Assembly (NCBI GenBank): GCA_002329625.1 | Contig: DCTP01000123.1 | Location: 2,285 to 9,376 of the forward strand | Direction of reading: 5' to 3' | From: Leptolinea sp. UBA1437 | GTDB lineage: Bacteria > Chloroflexota > Anaerolineae > Anaerolineales > Anaerolineaceae | DNA: 7,092 bases | In this document: positions 1-6,699 of the stretch, piece after piece | Numbering within the stretch: the stretch's first letter is position 1 | Layout of the letters: every line of letters starts with the position of its first letter | Notes under the pieces: model-generated | Told to the model about the DNA's origin: nothing | Database searches by the model: none | The model's input: only the letters and a program-made list of their open reading frames with translations | Program-made: the position numbers and the translations under genes

Positions 1-71
1 TGGTTTTTATTAGAAATTTGTAAAGGTTATCTCATATTTTTTGCACCTCAAATTTAAGGAATATTTAATAG

Positions 72-80
72 TGCTATAAT
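72..80 (+). promoter_or_regulatory. Extended -10 promoter for the ATPase-RCK-RCK operon
   Basis: A perfect TATAAT at 75-80 is preceded by TG one base upstream (72-73), the extended -10 arrangement that lets sigma-70-type polymerase start without a good -35. No convincing -35 is found at 16-18 bases: 53-58 is TTTAAG, a 3 of 6 match. The TTGCAC at 41-46 lies too far upstream. Transcription would begin near 86-88, giving a leader of about 54 bases before the TTG start at 141. Positions 1-71 are AT-rich and show no gene. Confidence 0.65.
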
Positions 81-86
81 CTAGCC

Positions 87-126
87 GATTACGGAAAAGG
101 CTATCGGAATTGTTGTTCCCGTAATT
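87..126 (+). promoter_or_regulatory. Leader hairpin abutting the ATPase ribosome-binding site
   Basis: ATTACGG (88-94) is perfectly complementary to CCGTAAT (119-125), and a G-T wobble at 87/126 extends the stem to 8 pairs around a 24-base loop. The 3' arm ends immediately before the SD AAAGGA (127-132). If transcription starts at about 87, the 5' end of the mRNA would be in the stem. The hairpin could influence mRNA stability or translation of the ATPase. I do not recognise a known riboswitch class. The large loop makes the fold only moderately likely. Confidence 0.35.
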
Positions 127-140
127 AAAGGAATGAATTT

Positions 141-2960
141 TTGAACACCTTACAAACGAATTCTAAGAACCCGTCGAGTTCTAAAACCGCTACTCCCGAT
201 ATTGAAAAAATTTATCACTATACGAATGAAGAAGTGCTGGCGATGCTGGAAAGTTCACCAGCCGGACTGAGTTCGCAGCAGATTAAAGAACGTCAAGATC
301 GGGACGGAAAAAATATCATTAATGAAGCCAAAGAAAAACCGGTTCTTTTAGTTTTTCTTTCGAACTTCGTCAGTATCATGGCAATTCTTTTATGGGTTAG
401 CGGATTCATCGCTATATTGGCTCAGATGCCTGAGCTGGGCATCGCCATTTGGTGCGTCAATCTGATCAATGGCGTTTTCAGTTTCTGGCAGGAATTTCAA
501 GCCGGAAAAGCAACCGAAGCACTCAAAAAAATGTTGCCATCTTTTTCTCGTGTCATCCGAGATGGTACCGAGCAACAAATATTAGCCGAAGAGTTGGTCG
601 TCGGAGACATTATTCTGGTCGCTGAAGGCGATAAAATATCCGCCGATGCCAGATTGTTGGAAGCCACCGATTTGCAGGTCAATCAATCTACCTTAACCGG
701 AGAATCCAATCCGGTGCGCAAGGTCTCGGATCCGGTTTATCGAGACGACGTGACCCGTTCGGAAATCCCGAACCTGATTTTCGCTGGTACGAGCGTTTCT
801 TCCGGAAACGGTAAAGCCGTCGTGATCAGTACCGGTATGAATACCATGTTCGGAAACATCGCCAAGTTAACCCAATCCATGAAGGAAGAAAAAAGTCCGC
901 TGCAAAAAGAGTTGGACAAACTGACGCAACAGATTTCGGCTATTGCATTGGGGTTTGGCGTACTGTTTTTCGTTTTAGCTGTTTTCTTCGTCAAAGATCC
1001 GATCGCCAAATCATTTATTTTTTCTCTCGGAATGGTGGTCGCATTTATCCCGGAAGGATTGTTACCGACGGTAACCCTATCTTTGGCGATGGCTGTTCAG
1101 CGCATGGCAAAAGAGCATGCTTTGGTGAAAAAGCTTTCGGCTGTCGAAACGCTGGGTTGTACCTCGGTAATTTGCTCCGATAAGACGGGGACATTAACCC
1201 AAAATGAAATGACTGTCAGCAATTTATACCTTTTTGATCGGGAACTGGAAGTAACCGGCACCGGTTATGTACCGGAAGGGAAAATCCTTTACGGCGGAAA
1301 AGCCATTATGGCGGATGAGGACGAAGATCTTCGCCTTTTGCTGACAGCAGCCGGTTTGTGCAGCAATGCCCGCTTAATTGAGCCGAACGAGAACAATCCG
1401 AAATACACCGTTTTGGGCGATCCCACGGAAGCCTGTTTAGGAGTTGTAGCGAGCAAAGGCGGTCTTGATCTGAAAAGTTTAAATGAAGATCAGCCCCGAA
1501 TTCGTGAACTGCCCTTTGATTCTTCAAGAAAAAGAATGACTACGATCCATGAGGTCAATAACCGACGGGTTGCTTATGTCAAAGGAGCACCCAAAGAAGT
1601 AATCGAACTTTGCTCCAATCGAATTCAGGAAGGAACGAAGATCCCGCTGACCGATTCGGATCGTGAAAAGTTGATGGGAATCAATGACACTTATGCGAGA
1701 AGAGGCTTACGAGTTCTCGCGGTCGCGTTTCGTGATTTGAGTGAATCGGATTCACTGCCGCGAGCGATGAGCCAATATACTCCCGACTTGATCGAAAAAA
1801 ATATGACCTTTGTCGGCTTGATTGCAATGGCCGATCCCGCCAGGCCGGAAGTGGCACAAGCTGTCGCAATCTGTCACAAAGCTTCGATTCGTGTTATTAT
1901 GATCACCGGAGATTACGGATTAACCGCCGAGAGTATCGGTAAAAGAATCGGTATTGTTAAGCAGGAGCATCCGAGGATTGTAACGGGCGCCGAATTAAGC
2001 AGAATGAGTAACGATGATCTGAAAGCGGCGCTGAAAGATGAAGTGATTTTTGCCCGGGTTGCACCGGAACAAAAATACCAGGTGGTGTCTTGTCTTCAGG
2101 AAATGGGAGAGATCGTCGCCGTTACGGGTGACGGTGTCAATGACTCGCCAGCATTGAAAAAAGCGGATATCGGAATTGCAATGGGGATGACCGGTACCGA
2201 TGTCGCAAAAGAAGCAGCAGATATGATCCTGCTGGATGATAACTTCGCCTCAATTGTAAAAGCAATCGAGGAAGGACGTACGGTTTATCAAAATATCCGT
2301 AAATTCCTGACGTATATCCTAAACAGTAACATGCCCGAAGCCGTACCGTCCGCATTTTTCTTGTTCTCACGCGGATTGATCCCCTTGCCGCTGACCGTCA
2401 TGCAGATCTTAACCATCGATCTGGGAACGGATATGACACCTGCCCTGGGGTTGGGAACGGAACCTCCTGAACCCGGAATTATGGAAAAACCGCCCCGAAA
2501 ATTGAGTGAAAGTTTGTTGAATCGCAATGTGATCGTAAAAGCTTTTTTATGGTATGGGATGTTGGAATCCGTTTTTGCGATGGCAGCCTATTTCTTTGTC
2601 AATTGGCGTAACGGTTGGCCAGCACTTCCGCTTGCCGCAGACGGGTTTGTTTATCGACAAGCCACCACAATGACCTTGGCGGCGATTGTTTTTTGCCAGA
2701 TTGGTATGGTAATGAATTGCCGGACCGACTTCGAATCGATTTTCAAAGTCGGCTTATTCAAAAACAAATTAGTGATTCGCGGTATTATTGTTGAAATCGG
2801 ACTCATTTTAATGATTGTTTATGTTCCTTTTTTGCAGAGAATTTTCGGAACAGAACCGCTTTTCTTGAGTGATTGGCTGTTTTTGTCCATATTGCCATTC
2901 ATCATCATTGCGATCGAGGAGATGCGTAAAGCGCTTATCAGGAAAAAGAGGAAAGCCTAA
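141..2960 (+). CDS. P-type cation-transporting ATPase, P2C (Na+,K+-ATPase-like) subfamily
   Basis: This is an integral membrane pump that couples ATP hydrolysis to cation transport. In order, the 939 residues show an N-terminal cation-ATPase domain (about 22-90), the actuator motif TGES (186-189), PEGL in M4 (304-307), the phosphorylation motif DKTGT (Asp347), nucleotide-domain KGAP (481-484), TGD (589-591), TGDGVND (662-668), and six C-terminal membrane segments. M5 reads SNMPE (729-733) and M6 reads IDLGTD (759-764). These are hallmarks of Na+,K+-/H+,K+-type (P2C) pumps rather than Ca2+ pumps, which have SNxGE and an Asn at the first M6 position. Length fits a bacterial type II ATPase without a beta subunit. 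Start: TTG at 141, eight bases after SD AAAGGA (127-132). The only upstream ATG (133) is closed after three codons, and the next in-frame Met (residue 35) would cut the conserved N-terminus. It is first in a three-gene operon with two RCK genes. Transported ions are inferred; many automatic annotations would say Ca2+-transporting. Confidence 0.93.
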   Translation: MNTLQTNSKNPSSSKTATPDIEKIYHYTNEEVLAMLESSPAGLSSQQIKERQDRDGKNIINEAKEKPVLLVFLSNFVSIMAILLWVSGFIAILAQMPELGIAIWCVNLINGVFSFWQEFQAGKATEALKKMLPSFSRVIRDGTEQQILAEELVVGDIILVAEGDKISADARLLEATDLQVNQSTLTGESNPVRKVSDPVYRDDVTRSEIPNLIFAGTSVSSGNGKAVVISTGMNTMFGNIAKLTQSMKEEKSPLQKELDKLTQQISAIALGFGVLFFVLAVFFVKDPIAKSFIFSLGMVVAFIPEGLLPTVTLSLAMAVQRMAKEHALVKKLSAVETLGCTSVICSDKTGTLTQNEMTVSNLYLFDRELEVTGTGYVPEGKILYGGKAIMADEDEDLRLLLTAAGLCSNARLIEPNENNPKYTVLGDPTEACLGVVASKGGLDLKSLNEDQPRIRELPFDSSRKRMTTIHEVNNRRVAYVKGAPKEVIELCSNRIQEGTKIPLTDSDREKLMGINDTYARRGLRVLAVAFRDLSESDSLPRAMSQYTPDLIEKNMTFVGLIAMADPARPEVAQAVAICHKASIRVIMITGDYGLTAESIGKRIGIVKQEHPRIVTGAELSRMSNDDLKAALKDEVIFARVAPEQKYQVVSCLQEMGEIVAVTGDGVNDSPALKKADIGIAMGMTGTDVAKEAADMILLDDNFASIVKAIEEGRTVYQNIRKFLTYILNSNMPEAVPSAFFLFSRGLIPLPLTVMQILTIDLGTDMTPALGLGTEPPEPGIMEKPPRKLSESLLNRNVIVKAFLWYGMLESVFAMAAYFFVNWRNGWPALPLAADGFVYRQATTMTLAAIVFCQIGMVMNCRTDFESIFKVGLFKNKLVIRGIIVEIGLILMIVYVPFLQRIFGTEPLFLSDWLFLSILPFIIIAIEEMRKALIRKKRKA

Positions 2961-2961
2961 A

Positions 2962-3624
2962 ATGGAAAAGAATAATGTCATCATTATCGGTTGCGGAAGA
3001 ATGGGTGCTGGATTGGCACTCCGAATTTCTGCCAGGGGCCAAGACGTCACGGTAATTGATTCGAACCCGGAAGCTTTTTGGCGATTGGAATCCCCAAAAT
3101 ACACCGGCGGAAAAATTGTCGGAATCGGTTTTGACCGCGATGTTTTAATAAAAGCGGGGATCGAAACAGCTTACGGCGTCGTAAGTTGCACCAGCAAAGA
3201 TGAGACAAATGCGGTCATCGGCAGGATGGCACGGTTGGTTTTCCGAGTACCGGTCGTAATTGCCCGTCTGTACGACCCGTTGAATGTCGAAATTTACAAC
3301 CGGTTGGGAATTCGTGCAATTTCTACCACAACTTGGGGAATTGACAAAGCGCTTAATCTGCTCAGCCATAACCCACTGGATACCGTTATGGAATTCGCTC
3401 ATAACGATGTTTCTTTAATTCGAGTGGAAGCCAATGCCATGATGGAAGGACACACCGTCCATGATTTTTTCAGAGTCGCACAGGTTCAGGTGGTTGCCAT
3501 TGAACGCGGGAACTCCTCGTTTATTCCCACTTTTGGCACGAAGTTGGAAGCTCACGATGTGCTTTTCGTTTGCGTTGATCGCAGTCAGATCAATGCGTTT
3601 AAACACAGTATTGGAATGGAGTAG
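2962..3624 (+). CDS. TrkA-family (RCK/KTN) protein, first of a pair, CeoB-like
   Basis: This is a cytoplasmic single-RCK protein of 220 residues of the kind that binds NAD(H) or other nucleotides and gates K+ transporters. The TrkA_N Rossmann domain spans about 5-125. It has the dinucleotide loop GCGRMG (10-15) and an acidic Asp33 at the end of strand 2, suggesting NAD(H) rather than NADP(H). FDRD (57-60) and RLYDP (102-106) are features I associate with CeoB-like members. A TrkA_C domain follows at about 140-217. The start is ATG 2962, one base after the ATPase stop, with SD AGAGGA (2947-2952) nine bases upstream inside the ATPase 3' end. A longer in-frame reading from 2869 would overlap the ATPase by about 90 bases and adds a Cys/Arg-rich stretch unlike any RCK protein, so I reject it. 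Tight spacing implies co-transcription and probably coupled translation. No TrkH/KtrB gene adjoins it. Confidence 0.92.
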   Translation: MEKNNVIIIGCGRMGAGLALRISARGQDVTVIDSNPEAFWRLESPKYTGGKIVGIGFDRDVLIKAGIETAYGVVSCTSKDETNAVIGRMARLVFRVPVVIARLYDPLNVEIYNRLGIRAISTTTWGIDKALNLLSHNPLDTVMEFAHNDVSLIRVEANAMMEGHTVHDFFRVAQVQVVAIERGNSSFIPTFGTKLEAHDVLFVCVDRSQINAFKHSIGME

Positions 3625-3627
3625 CAC

Positions 3628-4287
3628 ATGAACGCAATTGTTGTGGGTGGCGGAAATGTCGGTATCTATATTACCCGTCTGCTCAGAGAAAACGGGAATC
3701 AGGTGAAAATCATTGATTACAATGAGACCATTACAAAAAAGCTCGAAGCGGAATTCGGCAAAGAAAATGTTTTCTTAGGCAACGGAAGCAACCCGGCGGT
3801 CCTTGAAAGAACGGGAATCGAAAAAGCGGATGTACTGTTGGCGGTCACCGGTGCGGATGAAGCCAATCTTGCCGTCGGAACCTTGGCAAAATATGAATTC
3901 GGGGTGCGAAAAGTTATCGGAAAAGTCAACAACCCATTGAACGCCTGGCTTTATACGAAGCAATTCGGTATCGATATGGTTATCAATCAGGCAGAATTGA
4001 TCAGCAAGATTGCCATGGAACAAATTGACTTTGAGGATATGACCATTCTTTTAAGGCTGAGCGAAGAGAAATACTCCATCGTGCAATTCGAGATCAAGGG
4101 AAATTCTCCTTCGGTCGGCAAATGCATATCTGATTTAGACCTTCCGGAAGAATCTTTGGTCATTTCGGTTTCTCGCAATAAAAAACTACAAATCTGCAAA
4201 GGGAATACCATGCTGCAAGCCGGCGATCATTTGATTGCTTTAGTCAAAGATTCGGTAAATGAAGAATTTAAGAAACATTTCCAGTAA
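3628..4287 (+). CDS. TrkA-family (RCK/KTN) protein, second of a pair, CeoC-like
   Basis: This second single-RCK protein has 219 residues. The TrkA_N Rossmann fold starts at residue 2 with GGGNVG (7-12) and Asp30 at the end of strand 2. GNGSNP (51-56) and GADEANL (75-81) are typical of the family. The TrkA_C domain covers about 140-218. The start is ATG 3628, three bases after the upstream stop, with SD GGAG (3618-3621) six bases ahead. The two RCK proteins are clearly diverged paralogues, so a heteromeric ring is more likely than simple redundancy. In related bacteria such pairs serve as K+-uptake regulatory subunits. Here the only membrane partner in the operon is the P-type ATPase, so regulation of that pump, or of a channel encoded elsewhere, is inferred. 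The ORF closes with three consecutive in-frame stops (TAA TAG TAA, 4285-4293). A terminator follows at 4317. Confidence 0.92.
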   Translation: MNAIVVGGGNVGIYITRLLRENGNQVKIIDYNETITKKLEAEFGKENVFLGNGSNPAVLERTGIEKADVLLAVTGADEANLAVGTLAKYEFGVRKVIGKVNNPLNAWLYTKQFGIDMVINQAELISKIAMEQIDFEDMTILLRLSEEKYSIVQFEIKGNSPSVGKCISDLDLPEESLVISVSRNKKLQICKGNTMLQAGDHLIALVKDSVNEEFKKHFQ

Positions 4288-4316
4288 TAGTAAACGATAA
4301 GATATTCGGTCATCAT

Positions 4317-4369
4317 AAAGAGGGCAGAACAATTTTAAAGAAAAATGCCCTCTTTTCCTCTCTTTTTTT
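4317..4369 (+). terminator. Rho-independent terminator of the ATPase-RCK-RCK operon
   Basis: A perfect 10-bp inverted repeat, AAAGAGGGCA (4317-4326) and TGCCCTCTTT (4346-4355), encloses a 19-base AT-rich loop. A pyrimidine-rich stretch ending in seven T (4363-4369) follows. It lies 30 bases after the last RCK stop codon, which separates the operon from the next + strand gene. The loop is longer than usual, but the stem and T-run are convincing. Confidence 0.82.
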
Positions 4370-4448
4370 CGTTAATGTCATCTTAATCTTTCGTCTGCAA
4401 CAAGTCTCCGCGGAAAAACGTATATCGATTCTACGAGGAGCAGATTCA

Positions 4449-4477
4449 TTGACAATCATAAGTTCCGGAAGATTAAG
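4449..4477 (+). promoter_or_regulatory. Candidate promoter for the VTT-domain gene (consensus -35, weak -10)
   Basis: TTGACA at 4449-4454 is a perfect -35 hexamer. Seventeen bases later is ATTAAG (4472-4477), only a 3 of 6 match to TATAAT. Other 16-19 base spacings give no better -10. Initiation would fall near 4484, which leaves almost no leader for an ATG at 4490 and therefore favours the start at 4544. The upstream stretch 4371-4448 shows no other clear promoter; it includes an 8-bp palindrome TCCGCGGA (4407-4414) of unknown meaning. Confidence 0.35.
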
Positions 4478-4538
4478 TTTTGAAAAGGTATGGTTTTTTT
4501 CAAATTCTATGATAAAAATAAAACAAGGAAACGGATAA
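4449..4538 (+). CDS. Possible 29-residue leader peptide upstream of the VTT gene
   Basis: A TTG-initiated ORF (first residues MTIISSGRLSF, 29 codons) has a strong SD, GAGGAG at 4435-4440, eight bases upstream. It ends at TAA 4536-4538. That stop lies within the GGATAAGG (4533-4540) that serves as the SD for the ATG at 4544, an arrangement compatible with translational coupling. The peptide has no recognisable domain. The claim competes with the promoter call, because its TTG is the first half of the TTGACA. It can only be translated if transcription starts further upstream, and I found no good promoter there. It may be chance. Confidence 0.2.
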   Translation: MTIISSGRLSFEKVWFFSNSMIKIKQGNG

Positions 4539-4543
4539 GGCCG

Positions 4544-5158
4544 ATGGAAATTTCTATCAACCCGAGATTAAATAAAAGAATTCAGATTGCATTGAATGTA
4601 CTCAAAGTGCTTTCCGGTGCTCTTATTTTAATGATGGCCATCTACGGCTACCGAAATAATCTGTTCACTTCACAGGAAAATTTGACTCATTTTATCAAGC
4701 GGTTCGGCGTCTGGGGACCGCTAATTCTTACCGTCTACATCGCAATCCAGGTTATCATCCCGGTTTTGCCGGGCAGCCTCATGCTGGTTGTGAGCCCTCT
4801 GTTATTCGGAGCTTTCAGAGGTTTTCTCTATAGCTATATTGGAATCTTAATCGGTTCCGTTATCGCCTTCCTGCTTGCAAAAAGATACGGACAAGTCGTT
4901 CTTTCCATCTTCGTAAATGAAAAATACCGGCAAATTTTCAATAACTATACCAGCAAAAAACAATTTACAATCAATTTTGCACTCATGATATTTCTTCCCG
5001 GATTCCCGGATGATTATTTGACTTATTTGGCTGGGACGACTTCGATGTCTTTAAGAACTTTTTTGATCATCATCGTTCCGTGCAAGATCCCGGGCATCCT
5101 TCTTTATAGTTTAGGGATCCCGTCCTTATATAAATATATTTCAAAACATATCTTTTAA
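4544..5158 (+). CDS. TVP38/TMEM64 family (VTT domain, DedA superfamily) membrane protein
   Basis: This is a 204-residue integral membrane protein. A hydrophobic N-terminal segment lies at about 16-34. The VTT core follows: hydrophobic 57-88, then FGAFRGF (88-94) leading into the Gly-rich helix about 95-112 that ends in LLAKRYG (110-116). The motif LPGFPDDYLTYLAG (151-164) forms the re-entrant region typical of TVP38/TMEM64 proteins, and a final helix spans about 172-192. Family members are linked to lipid scrambling or transport and membrane homeostasis; the substrate here is unknown. An ATG at 4490 would add 18 basic residues, but its SD AAAAGG sits only one base away and it almost coincides with the predicted transcription start. 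ATG 4544 has GGATAAGG three bases upstream, rather close, so the start is uncertain. The gene is separated from the upstream operon by a terminator and converges on the esterase gene with a 17-base gap. No clear shared terminator is visible in that gap. Confidence 0.88.
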   Translation: MEISINPRLNKRIQIALNVLKVLSGALILMMAIYGYRNNLFTSQENLTHFIKRFGVWGPLILTVYIAIQVIIPVLPGSLMLVVSPLLFGAFRGFLYSYIGILIGSVIAFLLAKRYGQVVLSIFVNEKYRQIFNNYTSKKQFTINFALMIFLPGFPDDYLTYLAGTTSMSLRTFLIIIVPCKIPGILLYSLGIPSLYKYISKHIF

Positions 5159-5175
5159 TTCTAAATCCAAGGAAT

Positions 5176-6699
5176 TTATTGATTTGTTCCCGTGTTATTT
5201 GACTGCCACGCGGAAATAAAAGACCGTTCGTGATAAGTTGTTTGCCTCCAATAATCACGAATTTCTTTTGGCATTATCACTTCATAGCAGATCTCATCAC
5301 CGTAACACTTCCCGATATATCCCTCCCGTGCAGTTTCCCAGGGCAGTGTTCCGGAATCCATAAAAGTAGCCAAATCCCTTTGGATGCTGTGCTCGATCGC
5401 TTTCACGATCTTTTTTTCTTCTTTCCCCTGATAATATATTCGGTTGGCTGGGAAATTAAAATTACCAAAGAAAAAAGGTAAATCGGAAGAATGAAATGCC
5501 TTTATACCGAGTTTATCCATTATTCGACTGCTCCAATCCATTCGATATAACCAGACATGAGTGGTTTGAGAGGCTTCTTCGGCATACCAAATTAACGGTG
5601 CGCGAATCACCATGTCCGAATACAACTGAATTCTTGCTTCATCCTTATCATAAGTTTCGTCATAAATCCTTATAATCTTTTCTCGAAGAGCAGCCGACTC
5701 CTCATCTGTCCCCTCTTCTATGAGTTTTGCCAGCCCCCAGCGGCGGGAAAGAATGGAAAATGTCAAAAAAGACATTTCGTCCCGAGTCATACCGATCCAC
5801 ATAGGTATTTTTTTAAACTCGGCTTGCTGAACAGATACAAGCGGGAAATCTCGAATAATTTCCCCATCAACGCTCGGTTCATACGATGCCGCACCCAATT
5901 TGGTATATTGTGTAAAATCCTGTGTGGAATCTCCGATCCGTTCGGCAGAGACTTCCAGCAGTTCTTCCGCGGAAGAGATCCTCATAAATTTCATATAAGC
6001 TTGTGCCATCTGTTGAGCTTGGCTTTTCGTCCAAAACTCCGTCGGCACCCCGCTTGAAATAACGCACTTGGAAATATATTGTGCCGCTTCGGGTATCGCG
6101 GGAAGCAGACTTACGATACTCCCACCGGCGGATTCGCCCATAACCGTTATGTTATCCGGATTTCCGCCGAAATCGGCGATATGTTCATAAGTCCAACGGA
6201 GCGCCATACAAACATCAAGGATCGCGCAATTGGGAGTAAAACGATCACCCAAAAATGAAAAATCGAGGATGCCCAACACACCCAGACGATAATTAATCGT
6301 CACCACGACAATATTTTCTGCTTCGACCAATTCTTGTCCGTCAAAGACCGGATCAGAACCGGTTCCACTCATAAATGAACCGCCGTGAATATAAAACAGA
6401 ACCGGCCGTCTCTTTGCACCAAACCGTGCCCAGATATTCAAGTTCAGACAATTTTCATTTTTAGGAACATTTAAATGTTTGTGCTGCGGGCAAGCCGGAC
6501 CGAACTGATCCGCAACGATTTCATCCACTTTTTCGGGAATCTGAGGGGGACGGAAACGGCCTTCTCCCGCCGTTGATTTCGCATACGGAATTCCTTTCCA
6601 AGTGCATACTCCTTTCTCCAAACCGCCACGATAAACCGTATCGTGACTGATAATTTGAATGGAGTGAGATGGGGTTGAACTGAGTGGTTTGACAGCCAT
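5176..6699 (-). CDS. Type-B carboxylesterase/lipase family protein (alpha/beta hydrolase, PnbA-like)
   Basis: This 507-residue serine hydrolase should cleave carboxylic esters; the natural substrate cannot be told. Family landmarks are KGIPYA (35-40), ENCLNLNIW (82-90), and the oxyanion-hole HGG (105-107). NYRLG (136-140) and FGGNPDNIT (177-185) follow. The nucleophile elbow is GESAG (188-192, Ser190), the expected acid is Glu308 in TRDE, and the catalytic His is His403 in FHSSDLP. The triad is therefore complete and the length is normal for the family. No N-terminal signal peptide is seen, so it is probably cytoplasmic. The conserved domain begins about residue 14, so the ATG at 6699 is a good start. 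However, the 20 bases upstream lack an SD, and the frame upstream holds no other start before a stop near 6760. One small oddity is Met309 in place of the Gly that often follows Asp-Glu. The gene is transcribed alone on the - strand. Confidence 0.93.
   Translation of the reverse strand: MAVKPLSSTPSHSIQIISHDTVYRGGLEKGVCTWKGIPYAKSTAGEGRFRPPQIPEKVDEIVADQFGPACPQHKHLNVPKNENCLNLNIWARFGAKRRPVLFYIHGGSFMSGTGSDPVFDGQELVEAENIVVVTINYRLGVLGILDFSFLGDRFTPNCAILDVCMALRWTYEHIADFGGNPDNITVMGESAGGSIVSLLPAIPEAAQYISKCVISSGVPTEFWTKSQAQQMAQAYMKFMRISSAEELLEVSAERIGDSTQDFTQYTKLGAASYEPSVDGEIIRDFPLVSVQQAEFKKIPMWIGMTRDEMSFLTFSILSRRWGLAKLIEEGTDEESAALREKIIRIYDETYDKDEARIQLYSDMVIRAPLIWYAEEASQTTHVWLYRMDWSSRIMDKLGIKAFHSSDLPFFFGNFNFPANRIYYQGKEEKKIVKAIEHSIQRDLATFMDSGTLPWETAREGYIGKCYGDEICYEVIMPKEIRDYWRQTTYHERSFISAWQSNNTGTNQ

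Noticed and set aside
737..1009. 90-codon - strand ORF in the ATPase gene
   Set aside because: It is antisense to the conserved actuator-to-M4 region of the ATPase, with low complexity and no start signal.
2869..2961. N-terminal extension of the first RCK protein by 31 residues
   Set aside because: It overlaps the ATPase 3' end, encodes a Cys/Arg-rich stretch unlike RCK proteins, and the ATG at 2962 has a proper SD and sits right at the Rossmann fold.
4285..4293. Three consecutive in-frame stops after the second RCK gene (possible readthrough control)
   Set aside because: Tandem stops in AT-rich sequence are common by chance, and a terminator follows shortly. Nothing downstream in frame looks coding.
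4490..4543. Longer form of the VTT protein from ATG 4490
   Set aside because: Its SD is one base from the start codon and a candidate promoter would start transcription at about 4484. The 18 added residues are basic and not part of the domain. It is kept as a possibility, not as the main call.
5230..5481. 83-codon + strand ORF inside the esterase
   Set aside because: It lies wholly antisense to the well-supported esterase, has no SD or family resemblance, and looks like a shadow frame.
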